From Labrenzia sp. 011 (GTDB lineage Bacteria > Pseudomonadota > Alphaproteobacteria > Rhizobiales > Stappiaceae): DNA of 64,000 nt. Numbering within the stretch: position 1 is the stretch's first letter; every line of letters starts with the position of its first letter. Both the position numbers and the translations under genes were made by a program. Below are positions 27,874 through 38,364 of the stretch, one piece after another. The DNA is taken from assembly GCF_003075075.1 (NCBI RefSeq), contig NZ_QCYM01000013.1, forward strand, positions 1 through 64,000, read 5' to 3'. A model generated the notes under the pieces. The model was not told where the DNA came from. It saw only the letters and a list, made by a program, of their open reading frames with translations, and did not search any database.

Positions 27874-28341
27874 ATGAAGCTCAACGAACTTCGTGACAAC
27901 GAAGGTGCCGTGAAAGACCGCACCCGCGTTGGCCGCGGTATCGGTTCCGGCAAGGGCAAGACCGGCGGCCGTGGCGTCAAGGGTCAGAAGTCCCGTTCCG
28001 GCGTCGCGATCAAAGGCTTTGAAGGCGGTCAGATGCCGCTTCACCGCCGCCTGCCGAAGCGCGGGTTCACGAACATTTTTGCCAAGGACTACAGCACCGT
28101 GTCCGTCGGCCGTGTTCAAAAGGCCATCGATGCGGGCAAGCTCAATGCGTCCGAGACGGTCACCGTCGAAGCGCTCAAGGCTGCCGGTGTCGTCAAGCGG
28201 ATCCGCGATGGCGTTCGTCTCGTTGCCAACGGTGAGCTCACCGCGGCAGTGACCTTTGAAGTTGCCGGTGCCTCCAAGGGCGCCATCGCAGCGATTGAAA
28301 AAGCGGGCGGCAAGGTTGCCGTTCTGGGAGCTCAGGCTTAA
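27874..28341 (+). CDS. rplO: 50S ribosomal protein L15
   Basis: Late-assembly protein with a long glycine- and arginine-rich N-terminal extension that threads into 23S rRNA ([20 protein letters not shown]). 155 residues. [18 protein letters not shown] is the family signature. GAGGAGAG precedes the ATG; secY is 50 nt downstream. Confidence 0.98.
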   Translation: MKLNELRDNEGAVKDRTRVGRGIGSGKGKTGGRGVKGQKSRSGVAIKGFEGGQMPLHRRLPKRGFTNIFAKDYSTVSVGRVQKAIDAGKLNASETVTVEALKAAGVVKRIRDGVRLVANGELTAAVTFEVAGASKGAIAAIEKAGGKVAVLGAQA

Positions 28342-28391
28342 CAGCCTGGGCTTTTCCCATTTTGTCAGCAAGTATCTGACCGGAGTAGGGC

Positions 28392-29723
28392 ATGGCATCG
28401 GCCGCCGAGCAACTGGCGTCAAATCTCAATTTCTCAGCTTTCGCCAAGGCTGAAGAACTCAAAAAGCGCATCTGGTTCACACTGGGGGCGCTTTTGGTTT
28501 ATCGACTGGGCACCTATATTCCGATGCCCGGTATCAATCCGGAGGCTTTCGCACAGGCCTTCAACCAGGCCCAGTCCGGCATCATCGGCATGTTCAACAT
28601 GTTCTCCGGTGGTGCGGTTCAGCGCATGGCGATCTTCGCCCTCGGCATCATGCCGTATATTTCCGCGTCCATCATCATGCAGCTCATGACGACGGTTGTT
28701 CCGTCGCTCGAGCAGCTGAAGAAGGATGGTGAGCAGGGCCGGAAGGTCATCAACCAGTACACCCGCTACGGTACGGTGATTCTGGCGGCGTTCCAGGCAT
28801 ACGGCATTGCTGTCGGTCTGGAAGGGGCGGCGAGTGTCGTCACCGATCCGGGCTGGTTCTTCCGCGCTTCCACCGTCATCACGCTGGTGGGCGGAACCAT
28901 GTTCCTGATGTGGCTGGGTGAGCAGATCACCTCGCGCGGCATCGGCAACGGCATTTCGCTGATCATTTTCGCCGGCATCGTGGCAGGTCTTCCGGCCGCC
29001 ATCGTGCAGACGCTGGAACTGGGGCGTCAGGGGTCGCTTGCGACCTGGATCATCCTGCTGGTCATCGTTCTGGCCGTGGTCGTGATCGCCTTCATCGTGT
29101 TCATGGAACGGGCTCAGCGCAGGCTGCTGATCCAGTATCCGAAGCGGCAGATGGGCAACCAGATGATGCAGGGACAGACATCGTTCCTGCCTCTGAAGCT
29201 GAACACCGCCGGTGTGATTCCGCCGATCTTCGCCTCTTCGCTCCTGCTTGTGCCGGCAACGGTCGCCGGGTTCGGTCAGGGGTCGGGCAACGAGTGGCTG
29301 ACCTATATCACCGCGGCGCTCGGCCACGGACAGCCCCTCTACATGATCTTTTACGCGGCCATGATCATCTTCTTCTGTTTCTTCTATACGGCCATCGTCT
29401 TCAATCCGAGCGATACAGCCGACAATCTGAAGAAGCATGGGGGCTTTATACCGGGGATCCGTCCGGGAGAACGGACCGCTCAGTATATCGACCATGTGCT
29501 GACACGCATCACCACCGTCGGCGCAATCTACATCACCATCGTTTGTCTATTACCCGAATTCCTCATATCGGCGACGGGCGTTCCGTTCTATTTCGGGGGG
29601 ACCTCATTGTTGATTGTCGTGAGCGTGACAATGGATACCGTATCCCAAATCCAGGGCCACCTGCTTGCGCATCAATATGAGGGTCTGGTGAAAAAAGCGA
29701 AACTAAGTGGGAGGCGTCGATGA
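28392..29723 (+). CDS. secY: Preprotein translocase subunit SecY
   Basis: Channel subunit of the Sec translocon in the inner membrane. 443 residues with ten predicted transmembrane segments. TM1 begins near [18 protein letters not shown], and [17 protein letters not shown] marks the TM4-TM5 region. The C-terminal cytosolic tail is short and basic. It overlaps adk by 4 nt (ATGA), so the two are co-translated. Confidence 0.98.
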   Translation: MASAAEQLASNLNFSAFAKAEELKKRIWFTLGALLVYRLGTYIPMPGINPEAFAQAFNQAQSGIIGMFNMFSGGAVQRMAIFALGIMPYISASIIMQLMTTVVPSLEQLKKDGEQGRKVINQYTRYGTVILAAFQAYGIAVGLEGAASVVTDPGWFFRASTVITLVGGTMFLMWLGEQITSRGIGNGISLIIFAGIVAGLPAAIVQTLELGRQGSLATWIILLVIVLAVVVIAFIVFMERAQRRLLIQYPKRQMGNQMMQGQTSFLPLKLNTAGVIPPIFASSLLLVPATVAGFGQGSGNEWLTYITAALGHGQPLYMIFYAAMIIFFCFFYTAIVFNPSDTADNLKKHGGFIPGIRPGERTAQYIDHVLTRITTVGAIYITIVCLLPEFLISATGVPFYFGGTSLLIVVSVTMDTVSQIQGHLLAHQYEGLVKKAKLSGRRR

Positions 29724-30316
29724 GGCTGATTCTGGTAGGACCGCCAGGAGCGGGGAAGGGGACACAGGCCGCGCGCCTTGTCGAGAAATACGGCATACCG
29801 CAACTCTCCACCGGAGACATGTTGCGTGCCGCCGTGGCCGCCCGGACCCCGATCGGCCTCAAGGCCAAGGAAGTCATGGATGCCGGTGGTCTCGTTTCCG
29901 ATGAGATCGTCGTCGGCATTATTCGTGACCGGATCGGTGAAGACGACGCGAAGACGGGCTTCATTCTGGATGGCTTTCCGCGGACCATTGCCCAGGCGGA
30001 AGCGCTTGAGCAGATGCTTCAGGCGGGCGACCAGAAGATCGACGCTGTTATCGAACTGCGTGTCGACCAGTCCCGGCTTGTCGACCGGATCGTCAAACGG
30101 GCCGAAGAGGCCAAGAACGCCGGCCAGCCGGTGCGCAAGGATGACGATCCCGAAGTTTTCAAGCAGCGCCTCGAAGCTTACAACCGCGATACGGCAGTTG
30201 TGGTGCCTTATTACGAAAAGACGGGCCTGTTGTCGGTGATCGACGGAATGCAGTCCATTGACGATGTGGCGGCGTCCATAGATTCCGTGCTGCAAGGACT
30301 TGACGAAAAGGTTTAG
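29720..30316 (+). CDS. adk: Adenylate kinase
   Basis: Interconverts ATP + AMP with 2 ADP in the cytosol. 198 residues. P-loop GPPGAGKGT (7-15); [12 protein letters not shown] holds the AMP-binding segment and [17 protein letters not shown] the conserved DGFPR. The LID is the short form without zinc cysteines (between about 122 and 133), as in other alphaproteobacteria. Coupled to secY by a 4-nt overlap; terminator-like hairpins follow. Confidence 0.98.
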   Translation: MRLILVGPPGAGKGTQAARLVEKYGIPQLSTGDMLRAAVAARTPIGLKAKEVMDAGGLVSDEIVVGIIRDRIGEDDAKTGFILDGFPRTIAQAEALEQMLQAGDQKIDAVIELRVDQSRLVDRIVKRAEEAKNAGQPVRKDDDPEVFKQRLEAYNRDTAVVVPYYEKTGLLSVIDGMQSIDDVAASIDSVLQGLDEKV

Positions 30317-30384
30317 AGTCGTTAAACGACGCGCTCTACCTTACAGTTTAGCCGGTTCCATGCCAATGGGACCGGCATTCTCTG

Positions 30385-30449
30385 TGCCGGGGCCGCCCCG
30401 GCATTTTCGTACCCCGCAAGGGCCGGACTCCACCGGACGCGGGTTTTTT
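30385..30449 (+). terminator. Two terminator-like hairpins between adk and rpsM
   Basis: TGCCGGGG pairs with CCCCGGCA around CCG (30385-30403), followed by TTTT. Then CCCGC pairs with GCGGG (30413-30443) around an inner CCGG/CCGG stem, followed by TTTTTT (30444-30449) and CTCTCT. Both look like intrinsic terminators placed inside the ribosomal gene run. They would lower or end transcription before rpsM, 47 nt downstream, unless they are controlled. Confidence 0.65.
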
Positions 30450-30496
30450 CTCTCTGCGGCTGGGCCTTGCGGCTGCCGCTCAACATGGAGACGAAC

Positions 30497-30865
30497 GTGG
30501 CACGTATTGCTGGCGTTAACATCCCGACGAACAAGCGCGTGGTTATCGCGCTTCAGTATATTCATGGCATTGGCAAGAAGTTCGCTCAGGAAATCATTGA
30601 GAAGAACAACATCGATGCCGCTCGCCGCGTCAATGAACTTTCCGATGCGGAAGTTCTCTCGATCCGGGAAACGATCGACCGCGATTACATGGTTGAAGGT
30701 GACCTTCGCCGTGACACCGCAATGAACATCAAGCGTCTGATGGACCTCGGTTGCTACCGTGGTCTGCGTCACCGCCGCGGCCTTCCGGTTCGCGGTCAGC
30801 GCACCCATACGAACGCCCGTACCCGCAAAGGTCCGGCGAAGCCGATCGCAGGCAAGAAGAAATAA
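30497..30865 (+). CDS. rpsM: 30S ribosomal protein S13
   Basis: Head protein that contacts the P-site tRNA and L5. 122 residues from a GTG start, giving the family start [19 protein letters not shown] lies 6 nt upstream. An ATG 12 nt earlier would add four residues and lacks a ribosome site. [20 protein letters not shown] is the conserved C-terminal block. First gene of the alpha group here. Confidence 0.96.
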   Translation: MARIAGVNIPTNKRVVIALQYIHGIGKKFAQEIIEKNNIDAARRVNELSDAEVLSIRETIDRDYMVEGDLRRDTAMNIKRLMDLGCYRGLRHRRGLPVRGQRTHTNARTRKGPAKPIAGKKK

Positions 30866-30936
30866 TCAGTACACGGCGATTGGTGGTGGAGCTGCCGGCA
30901 TTACGGCAGTGAAGAGATCAAGACAAGGACAAGAAA

Positions 30937-31326
30937 ATGGCTAAAGAAACGACGCGCGTGCGTCGCCGCGAACGCAAGAACATTTCTTCCGGCGTTGCGC
31001 ATGTGAACTCCACGTTCAACAACACGATGATCACGATTACCGATGCGCAGGGCAACACGATCTCGTGGTCGTCCGCCGGTGCTCTCGGTTTCAAGGGCTC
31101 GCGCAAGTCCACGCCGTATGCAGCCCAGGTTGCCGCGGAAGACGCTGCAAAGAAAGCCGCCGAACACGGTATGCGTACGCTGGAAGTCGAGGTTCGTGGT
31201 CCCGGTTCGGGGCGTGAGTCCGCACTGCGTGCCCTGCAGGCCGCCGGTTTCCTCATCACGTCGATCCGCGACGTGACGCCGATTCCGCACAATGGCTGCC
31301 GTCCGCGCAAGCGCCGCCGCGTCTAA
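30937..31326 (+). CDS. rpsK: 30S ribosomal protein S11
   Basis: Platform protein near the mRNA exit. 129 residues. [20 protein letters not shown] and the C-terminal [18 protein letters not shown], with the basic tail, are family signatures. GACAAGGACAAG before the ATG is a moderate ribosome site. rpsD does not follow, which is normal in alphaproteobacteria. Confidence 0.98.
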   Translation: MAKETTRVRRRERKNISSGVAHVNSTFNNTMITITDAQGNTISWSSAGALGFKGSRKSTPYAAQVAAEDAAKKAAEHGMRTLEVEVRGPGSGRESALRALQAAGFLITSIRDVTPIPHNGCRPRKRRRV

Positions 31327-31413
31327 GGCTTCCCGCTTTAGTTACTTGTTTCTCCAAATGGCAAAGAATGGCTCGGCCTTCAAGCCGGGCGGGATAGCCG
31401 AAGGGACGAAAAC

Positions 31414-32436
31414 GTGACCATTCAAAAAAACTGGCAAGAACTGATCAAGCCGACCAAACTCGAGATCAAGCCGGGTGACGATCCCCGCTTTCTGGCGACC
31501 GTTGTTGCCGAGCCTCTCGAGCGCGGCTACGGCCTGACCCTGGGCAACGCGCTGCGTCGTATCCTGCTGTCCTCCCTGCAGGGTGCCGCCGTGACCGCAG
31601 TCCAGATCGACGGTGTTCTGCACGAATTCTCGTCGATCCCGGGTGTGCGCGAAGATGTCACCGACATCGTTCTCAACATCAAGGAAATCGCCATCCGCAT
31701 GGAAGGCGAAGGTCCCAAGCGCATGGTTGTGCGCAAGCAGGGGCCGGGTGTGGTGACCGCCGGTGACATTCAGACCGTTGGCGATGTCGAGGTTCTCAAT
31801 CCGGACCTGGTGCTCTGCACGCTCGATGAAGGCGCTGAAATCCGCATGGAATTCACCGTCAACACGGGCAAGGGCTATCACTCCTCCGATCGTAACCGCC
31901 CGGAAGACGCGCCGATCGGTCTCATTCCGGTCGACAGCCTGTATTCACCGGTCAAGAAGGTCTCCTACAAGGTGGAAAACACCCGTGAAGGCCAGGTTCT
32001 CGACTATGACAAGCTGACCCTGACCGTCGAAACCGATGGGTCCGTCAAGCCGGATGATGCGGTGGCCTTTGCTGCACGCATTCTGCAGGATCAGCTCTCC
32101 ATCTTCGTCAATTTCGAAGAGCCGCAGCGCGAAGTTGCCGAGGACTCCGTCCCGGAACTGGCGTTCAACCCGGCGCTTCTCAAGAAGGTGGACGAACTGG
32201 AACTGTCCGTGCGGTCTGCAAACTGCCTGAAGAACGACAATATCGTATATATTGGCGATCTCATTCAGAAGACCGAGGCGGAAATGCTGCGGACGCCGAA
32301 TTTCGGCCGCAAGTCGCTCAACGAGATCAAGGAAGTTCTTGCCCAGATGGGTCTCCATCTCGGCATGGAAGTCGCCAACTGGCCGCCCGAGAACATCGAC
32401 GATCTCGCCAAGCGCTACGAAGACCATCAGTATTAA
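31414..32436 (+). CDS. rpoA: DNA-directed RNA polymerase alpha subunit
   Basis: Dimer scaffold of RNA polymerase. 340 residues from a GTG start ([15 protein letters not shown] follows, as in rhizobial homologues). The N-terminal domain shows [20 protein letters not shown]. The C-terminal domain, which binds UP elements and activators, shows [15 protein letters not shown] and [16 protein letters not shown]. An 87-nt gap separates it from rpsK and a 186-nt structured gap from rplQ. Confidence 0.98.
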   Translation: MTIQKNWQELIKPTKLEIKPGDDPRFLATVVAEPLERGYGLTLGNALRRILLSSLQGAAVTAVQIDGVLHEFSSIPGVREDVTDIVLNIKEIAIRMEGEGPKRMVVRKQGPGVVTAGDIQTVGDVEVLNPDLVLCTLDEGAEIRMEFTVNTGKGYHSSDRNRPEDAPIGLIPVDSLYSPVKKVSYKVENTREGQVLDYDKLTLTVETDGSVKPDDAVAFAARILQDQLSIFVNFEEPQREVAEDSVPELAFNPALLKKVDELELSVRSANCLKNDNIVYIGDLIQKTEAEMLRTPNFGRKSLNEIKEVLAQMGLHLGMEVANWPPENIDDLAKRYEDHQY

Positions 32437-32555
32437 GGGACGTACGCGTCCCCAGAGCATCCCGCGCCCTTGAGGGACGCGGGCAAGATGCTCGCCGACG
32501 AAGGAATCGAGCGACTTGTCCGTATTCAGGCGATCCGCCTGAATACGGGTTGCTC
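32437..32555 (+). promoter_or_regulatory. Three consecutive hairpins between rpoA and rplQ
   Basis: GGGACG-TACG-CGTCCC starts at the base after the rpoA stop. GAGCATC with GATGCTC (32455-32493) encloses CCGCG/CGCGG. The third pairs GAGCGAC with GTTGCTC (one G-U) and, past a 4-nt bulge, CCGTATTCAGGCG with CGCCTGAATACGG around ATC: 20 bp in all (32509-32555). None has a T-run. The last is long enough to be an RNase III-type substrate. Function is inferred. Confidence 0.55.
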
Positions 32556-32622
32556 TTGAGGAAAAACCGGGCAAGTGCTTCAATGGTTCAAGCAGACTGC
32601 CTGACAGAAAAAGGAGAGGGCC

Positions 32623-33048
32623 ATGCGCCACGGTAAATCCGGCCGCAAGCTCAACCGGACATCCAGCCACCGCAAGGCTATGTTCGCAAATATGGCAGCT
32701 TCGCTGATCAAGCACGAGCAGATCGTCACCACCTTGCCGAAAGCCAAGGAAATGAAGCCGATCATCGACAAGCTCATCACCCTGGGCAAGCGCGGCGACC
32801 TTCATGCACGCCGTCAGGCCATTTCGCAGATTCGCGATACGGCTATGGTCGCAAAGCTGTTCGAGACGCTCGGTGAGCGCTACAAGGACCGCAGCGGCGG
32901 GTATTCCCGCGTGCTGAAAGCCGGCTTCCGTTATGGCGACAACGCGCCTCTGGCCGTTATCGAGCTGGTCGACCGGGATCCGGAGGCGCGCGGCGCCGAG
33001 GATCGCGCTCGCGCCGAGGCTGCCGAGGCAGCTGAAAACGCAGCGTAA
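32623..33048 (+). CDS. rplQ: 50S ribosomal protein L17
   Basis: Large-subunit protein near the tunnel exit. 141 residues. [20 protein letters not shown] opens the protein, and ALRxxx-like [20 protein letters not shown] is conserved. An acidic, Ala/Glu-rich tail (about 20 residues) follows the core. AAAAGGAGAGGGCC precedes the ATG. It closes the ribosomal cluster with a strong terminator. Confidence 0.97.
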   Translation: MRHGKSGRKLNRTSSHRKAMFANMAASLIKHEQIVTTLPKAKEMKPIIDKLITLGKRGDLHARRQAISQIRDTAMVAKLFETLGERYKDRSGGYSRVLKAGFRYGDNAPLAVIELVDRDPEARGAEDRARAEAAEAAENAA

Positions 33049-33075
33049 GCATAGCTTCGCACAGCGATTGAAAGA

Positions 33076-33100
33076 GGCGGGCCATCGGCCCGCCTTTTTT
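33076..33100 (+). terminator. Intrinsic terminator of the ribosomal cluster
   Basis: GGCGGGCC pairs with GGCCCGCC around ATC, followed directly by TTTTTT. A textbook rho-independent terminator. Confidence 0.92.
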
Positions 33101-33237
33101 GTTCTTCCGGCAATCCGGTTGTACCCGGTAGGTTTATATCCCTAATTAGTTTTCACATTATCATTGATTTAAGAAGTACCGATTATCTTGCCGCCCAGTG
33201 CCTTTGAAATGTTTGAATGAGGCTGGGGAGATACACT

Positions 33238-35415
33238 GTGATTGGCAAAAATAAAATCGGCGCGAAGAGAAAACTACCGTCCCTTCGTCTGTCCATTGTC
33301 ATTCCGGCTTTGATGATTGTGGTCACGGTTGCGGCTTGTGCCGCAGTTGGCGTGATCGGTTATATTACGGGTCGGGATGGTCTGCAGAAGGCTGCAGAAG
33401 CGGAACTTGGAATGGTGATTACGGCAAGGTCCGCCCTGCTGGAATCGCGGTTGCAGTCCGCTCAGGCAGAGATCGTCAATCTGGCTTCGAGCGTCGCGGA
33501 CCCTTTGGGCAATCTGGGCAATGCGGCCATGAACCTTGCCAAGGAAAAGGAAGAGATCCTCAGCCTGTTCCACGGGCCGCGGACGCCTGAAGAGCGCGCG
33601 GCCATCACCGGCGAAGAGCAGAAGACCATGTATGCCTGGCGTCACTCCGAGGCGCATGGAGCATTCTACAACGTCTGGAAGAACGGCGGTTATGCGGACA
33701 TCTATCTGATCGACGCAGACGGGCTCATTCTTTATTCGGTGACCAAGGGTGGCGAGTTCCTGTCCAAAATCGGGGAGGGAAGCGTCGTGGAAGGCTCCGG
33801 TCTGGAAGCTGTCTACAATGCGGCCCGGGACATGAATGACGGCGAAATCGCCGCCAGCACCTTTGAAACCTACAATCCGGCCAATGGCGAAAGTTCGCTT
33901 TTCCTTGCGTCTCCGGTCTTCATGAATTCCTTCGGGTCCGTCAGCCTGACCGGCGTGGTGGTCATGCGGCTCGATGCCTCCTTCATCAACAATGTCGTGG
34001 CCAGCCGGGATGACCTCGGAGAAACCGGCCAGGTTTATGTTGTCGATCAGGACGGCCGTCTGCTCAGCGACATGCCGCTTGCCAGCGAACGGACGGCGCT
34101 GGTCATGCAGACGTCCGCGGAACCTGCTCTTGCTGCTGCCGGCGGTGTGGAATCCGCAGCGATGGTCAACGGTGCAGATGGTGTGGCCGACCTGATGGTC
34201 GCGCGTCCTCTGTCCTTCCAGGGGCAGAAATGGGCGATTGTCGCCGAGAAAAGCGTCGAAGAGACACTTGCTGCCGTAACCAACATGCGTAACCAGATGT
34301 TCATGTGGTCGCTGATGACGATTGCTGTTGCCGCTGTCATCGCTCTCCTGTTCTCCCGGTCCATCACCGGGCCGCTTTCCACGCTGGTCGGTGCGCTGAA
34401 TGCGATTGCCTCCGGGGACCTGGGAACCGAAATCACCGCGGCGAACCGCAAGGACGAAATCGGTGACATCGGTCGGGCTGTGGTACAGATCCGCCAGAAT
34501 GCGGCCGAGGAAAACGAGCGGCGTGCGGCAGAGGAAGCCGACGCGGCCCGGCGCCAGGCGGAGCAGCGTCAGGAGATGCTGTCGAGCCTTGCCGGTGACT
34601 TCGAGGCAACGGTCGGTACCGTGGTCGACAAGGTTGCCCGCTCCGCCGCCAAGCTGCGTGAATCGGCAACCAACATGCGCGCCATGACCGACAGTGCCGG
34701 CGAGACATCTGCCAATGCGGCAACAATGTCGGAAAACACGCTGGCCGAGGTGGAATCCATCGCTGCCGCATCCGACCAGCTGTCGAGCTCTATCCAGGAA
34801 ATCTCGACCCTGATCGAACGGTCCTCGAGCGTTGCCGCCGCCGCCACCAAGCGGGCAGAAACGACCAATGAGACCGTCAAGTCGCTTGCGGAAGCAGCAA
34901 ACCGGATCGGTGAGGTCATCACCTTGATCAGCGACATCGCCGATCAGACCAACCTGCTGGCCCTGAACGCCACCATCGAGGCGGCGCGTGCGGGCGAGGC
35001 GGGAAGGGGCTTCGCGGTCGTGGCGTCCGAGGTCAAGGACCTTGCGTCCCAGACCGGCAAGGCGACCGGAGAGATCCAGCAGCAGATCGATGCGATCCGC
35101 GGTGCAACCGACGATGCCGTCGACGCGATCGGCGATATCCAGAAGACCATCGACGAGATCACCAAGTCTGTGAGCGAAGTTGCCGCCGCTGTCACCGAGC
35201 AGAGCTACGCAACTCAGGGAATTGCGGAGAATACCCAGCGGGCCGCTGGCGGAACCTCCAAGGTTACCGAGGATATCCGCAACGTGTCCCAGCTTTCCAA
35301 CGACACCAACATGGCTGCGCAGAACTTCTCCGAAGAAGCCGCGGACATGGCCGTGGAAGCCGATCAGCTGGACAAGGAAGTGCGCAGCTTCCTGGATCAG
35401 GTCCGCTCGGCCTGA
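33238..35415 (+). CDS. Methyl-accepting chemotaxis protein
   Basis: Membrane chemoreceptor that signals through CheW-CheA. About 725 residues. TM1 near residues 17-42; a periplasmic sensor of about 290 residues that looks like a Cache-type domain; TM2 near 348-370; a HAMP domain ([20 protein letters not shown]); then the methylation helices and signalling tip with [20 protein letters not shown]. No C-terminal CheR/CheB tether pentapeptide. I chose GTG because GGGGAG lies 7 nt upstream; an ATG 21 nt earlier has no ribosome site. It stands alone with its own terminator. Confidence 0.93.
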   Translation: MIGKNKIGAKRKLPSLRLSIVIPALMIVVTVAACAAVGVIGYITGRDGLQKAAEAELGMVITARSALLESRLQSAQAEIVNLASSVADPLGNLGNAAMNLAKEKEEILSLFHGPRTPEERAAITGEEQKTMYAWRHSEAHGAFYNVWKNGGYADIYLIDADGLILYSVTKGGEFLSKIGEGSVVEGSGLEAVYNAARDMNDGEIAASTFETYNPANGESSLFLASPVFMNSFGSVSLTGVVVMRLDASFINNVVASRDDLGETGQVYVVDQDGRLLSDMPLASERTALVMQTSAEPALAAAGGVESAAMVNGADGVADLMVARPLSFQGQKWAIVAEKSVEETLAAVTNMRNQMFMWSLMTIAVAAVIALLFSRSITGPLSTLVGALNAIASGDLGTEITAANRKDEIGDIGRAVVQIRQNAAEENERRAAEEADAARRQAEQRQEMLSSLAGDFEATVGTVVDKVARSAAKLRESATNMRAMTDSAGETSANAATMSENTLAEVESIAAASDQLSSSIQEISTLIERSSSVAAAATKRAETTNETVKSLAEAANRIGEVITLISDIADQTNLLALNATIEAARAGEAGRGFAVVASEVKDLASQTGKATGEIQQQIDAIRGATDDAVDAIGDIQKTIDEITKSVSEVAAAVTEQSYATQGIAENTQRAAGGTSKVTEDIRNVSQLSNDTNMAAQNFSEEAADMAVEADQLDKEVRSFLDQVRSA

Positions 35416-35437
35416 CACCGAAACCGGTAAACTGACC

Positions 35438-35472
35438 GAAGCCGCCGGATTTCCGGCGGCTTCCTGCTTTTG
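35438..35472 (+). terminator. Intrinsic terminator after the chemoreceptor
   Basis: GAAGCCGCCGG pairs with CCGGCGGCTTC around ATTT (35438-35463), then CTGCTTTTG. Confidence 0.8.
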
Positions 35473-35547
35473 TGATTGCCTCTTTTCCTCCCTATCTGCC
35501 ATGTATCGCAAGGATACTTGGTAGATTCGAAGGTAAGGGGTCCGGCG

Positions 35548-37008
35548 ATGCGCCTGACGATTTCTGGAAACACTGTGCGCATGACGCGCGTTCTCCTGAC
35601 GGGACTGCTTGGTCTCTGGACGGCCGTGGCGGCCGCACAGACCGCGCAACCCTCTCCGGCCGACCTGCGGCTTGTTCCGCAAAACGAGGCGCAGATCCGG
35701 CTGTCCTTCGCGCCGATCGTCAAAAAGGTGGCCCCGGCGGTGGTCAATGTCTATGCCAGCCGCAAGGTGGTGCAGCGCCGGCAGGTCTCGCCCTTCTTCG
35801 ACGATCCCTTCTTTCGCCGGTTTTTCGGCCAGCAGGGCGGCTTCGATCGCCCCCGGCAGCGGGTGGAATCCTCGCTGGGGTCGGGCGTGATCATTTCCGC
35901 CGACGGCACGGTGATCACCAACCACCACGTCATCAAGGATGCGGATGAGGTGCGGGTGGCCCTGAGCGACAGGCGCGAATTCGATGCGGATATCGTCCTC
36001 CTGGACGAGCGGACCGATCTCGCAGTGCTCAAAATTCGCGGTGAAGGACCTTTCGAGAATGTGGCCTTCGCCGATTCCGACAGTCTGGAGGTCGGCGATA
36101 TCGTTCTGGCGATCGGCAATCCCTTCGGCGTCGGACAGACCGTGACGCAGGGCATTGTCTCCGCGACGGCCCGCACCCAGGTGGGCGTGACGGATTTCCA
36201 GTTCTTCATTCAGACCGATGCGGCGATCAATCCGGGCAACTCCGGCGGTGCGCTTGTCGACATGACCGGAAGGCTCGTGGGCATCAACACCGCGATCTTC
36301 TCCCGGTCGGGCGGCTCCAACGGCATAGGCTTCGCCATTCCCGCGCATATGGCGCGGTTCGTGGCCCAGGCGGCGGACCAGGGTGGCAAGGTGCAGCGGC
36401 CCTGGCTGGGGGCAACCGTTCAGAACGTCAATGCCGAAATCGCCGAGGCCCTGTCCCTTGACAGGCCGCGGGGCGTGCTGGTGACCGCTGTCTTCGAGGG
36501 TTCGCCGGCTGAAGAGGCAGGTCTCAAGGTCAGCGACCTGGTGGTCGCCGTGGACGGCAAGGAAGTGATCGACCCGAATTCCTTCGGCTACCGCTTCGGG
36601 ACCAAGATGATCGGTGAGACGACGGAATTCACCGTATTGCGTGACAGCAAGGAACTGAAACTGTCCATCGCGCTGAGACCAGCGCCGGAGGTTCCGCCGC
36701 GCGATACCCGCGAGCTGAACGAATATTCCCCCTTCGAGGGAGCCACGGTGATGAACCTGTCTCCGGCGGTTGCCGAGGAACTCGGGCTTCAAGGTGGTGT
36801 CTTCGACGGAGTCGTGATTGCGGATGTCAAGCAGGGCAGTACGGCGGACCGGGTCGGTCTGCGTGCCGGGGATATTGTGCGTGCCGTCAACCGGAGCAAG
36901 ATCGAGACGACGCGCATGCTTGAGACGATCACCAAGACGCCACCACGGGTCTGGCAGCTCGATATAGAGCGGGACGGCAAGGTTTCGCAGATCATCCTGC
37001 GCACTTAG
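35548..37008 (+). CDS. Do-family (DegP/DegQ-like) periplasmic serine protease
   Basis: Periplasmic quality-control protease. 486 residues. The signal peptide probably cleaves after TAVAAA (near residue 30). Trypsin-like catalytic triad H127 (NHHV), D157 (RTDLAVLKI) and S232 (NPGNSGGALVD), followed by two PDZ domains (about 280-370 and 400-480). The frame is open 72 nt upstream from a TTG. The ATG chosen follows AAGGTAAGGGG; another ATG 33 nt later is possible. rarA starts 9 nt after the stop, so they share an mRNA. Confidence 0.93.
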   Translation: MRLTISGNTVRMTRVLLTGLLGLWTAVAAAQTAQPSPADLRLVPQNEAQIRLSFAPIVKKVAPAVVNVYASRKVVQRRQVSPFFDDPFFRRFFGQQGGFDRPRQRVESSLGSGVIISADGTVITNHHVIKDADEVRVALSDRREFDADIVLLDERTDLAVLKIRGEGPFENVAFADSDSLEVGDIVLAIGNPFGVGQTVTQGIVSATARTQVGVTDFQFFIQTDAAINPGNSGGALVDMTGRLVGINTAIFSRSGGSNGIGFAIPAHMARFVAQAADQGGKVQRPWLGATVQNVNAEIAEALSLDRPRGVLVTAVFEGSPAEEAGLKVSDLVVAVDGKEVIDPNSFGYRFGTKMIGETTEFTVLRDSKELKLSIALRPAPEVPPRDTRELNEYSPFEGATVMNLSPAVAEELGLQGGVFDGVVIADVKQGSTADRVGLRAGDIVRAVNRSKIETTRMLETITKTPPRVWQLDIERDGKVSQIILRT

Positions 37009-37017
37009 GAGAGCAGG

Positions 37018-38322
37018 GTGAACGATCTGTTTCAAGCCTCCGGTCTGCAGCACTCGGGTCCGAGGCCGCTTGCGGACCGGATGCGTCCGAACCGGCTTGC
37101 CGATGTCGTCGGCCAGGATCATCTCCTGGGGCCGGAAGGAACGCTTTCGCGGATGCTCAAGACCCGAACCCTCGGGTCGCTGATCTTCTGGGGACCTCCG
37201 GGAACCGGAAAGACCACCATTGCCCGGCTGCTGGCCAATGAAACCGACCTGGCCTTCGAGCAGACCTCTGCGATCTTTTCCGGTGTGGCCGACCTGAAAA
37301 AGGTGTTCGAAGCCGCCCGCGCCCGACGGATGGGCGGGCGGGCGACTCTGCTTTTCGTCGACGAGATCCACCGCTTCAACCGCGCCCAGCAGGACAGTTT
37401 CCTGCCGGTAATGGAGGACGGCACGATCACGCTTGTCGGCGCCACGACGGAAAATCCCTCATTCGAGCTGAATGCGGCGCTGCTGTCGCGCTCCCATGTG
37501 ATGACCTTCCATTCGCTCTCCCAGGAAGCCATCGACAGTCTGCTGAGCCGGGCGGAAGAGACCGAGGAAAAGCGGCTGCCGCTGGATGCGGATGCCAGGC
37601 AGGTGCTGATCCGCATGGCGGACGGGGACGGGCGCTCGGCGCTGACGCTGGCGGAGGATGTCTGGCGGGCCGCGGCGGAAGACGAGGTCTTCGACGCGGA
37701 GCGCCTGCAGGAGATCGTGCAGCGGCGGGCTCCGATTTACGACAAGAGCGCCGATGGCCATTACAATCTGATTTCAGCACTGCACAAATCCGTGCGCGGG
37801 TCCGATCCCGACGCCGCGCTTTACTGGTTCTGCCGCATGCTGGACGGGGGCGAGGATCCGATGTATCTGGCGCGCCGGCTCATCCGCATGGCTGTCGAGG
37901 ATATCGGCCTGGCCGATCCCAATGCGCTTGTCCAGGCGAATGCCGCCCGGGACGCCTATCAGATGCTCGGGTCGCCGGAGGGCGAGCTGGCCCTGGCGCA
38001 GTCGGTGGTCTATCTGGCGACCGCCCCCAAATCCAACGGCGCCTATGTGGCCTACAAGGCGGCCATGCGGGATGCGAAGACCAGCGGGTCCCTGCTGCCG
38101 CCCAAGCATATCCTCAATGCGCCCACGAAGCTCATGAAGCAGGAAGGCTACGGCGACGGCTATCAGTATGATCACGACGCGCCGGAAGGTTTCTCCGGGC
38201 AGGACTATTTTCCCGAGAAACTGGGGCGTCAGACCTATTACGATCCGCCGCAACGGGGTTTCGAGCGGGAGCTGCGAAAGCGTCTGGACTATTGGGACAA
38301 GCTGCGCAGGGAGCGTGGCTGA
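37018..38322 (+). CDS. rarA: Replication-associated recombination protein RarA (MgsA)
   Basis: AAA+ ATPase of the clamp-loader class that acts at stalled replication forks, a homologue of yeast Mgs1 and human WRNIP1. 434 residues. Walker A GPPGTGKTT (59-67), Walker B LLFVDEIHRF (111-120), sensor 1 GATTENPSFELNAALLSR, and the C-terminal tetramerisation domain with KSVRGSDPDAALYWFCRML. GTG start with AGGAG about 6 nt upstream. Confidence 0.95.
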   Translation: MNDLFQASGLQHSGPRPLADRMRPNRLADVVGQDHLLGPEGTLSRMLKTRTLGSLIFWGPPGTGKTTIARLLANETDLAFEQTSAIFSGVADLKKVFEAARARRMGGRATLLFVDEIHRFNRAQQDSFLPVMEDGTITLVGATTENPSFELNAALLSRSHVMTFHSLSQEAIDSLLSRAEETEEKRLPLDADARQVLIRMADGDGRSALTLAEDVWRAAAEDEVFDAERLQEIVQRRAPIYDKSADGHYNLISALHKSVRGSDPDAALYWFCRMLDGGEDPMYLARRLIRMAVEDIGLADPNALVQANAARDAYQMLGSPEGELALAQSVVYLATAPKSNGAYVAYKAAMRDAKTSGSLLPPKHILNAPTKLMKQEGYGDGYQYDHDAPEGFSGQDYFPEKLGRQTYYDPPQRGFERELRKRLDYWDKLRRERG

Positions 38323-38326
38323 CAGG

Positions 38327-38342
38327 CGGGGCCATGGCCCCG
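38327..38342. terminator. GC palindrome between convergent rarA and cyclase genes
   Basis: CGGGGCCATGGCCCCG lies in the 42-nt space between two convergent genes, with only two T's after it on the + strand. It may act as a shared bidirectional terminator. Confidence 0.4.
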
Positions 38343-38364
38343 TTGCAGGCCGGGGCCGGCGGCG

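Noticed and set aside
33274-37371. 1365-residue minus-strand frame across chemoreceptor, protease and rarA
   Set aside because: It crosses three well-supported + strand genes and two of their boundaries; a codon-bias artefact.
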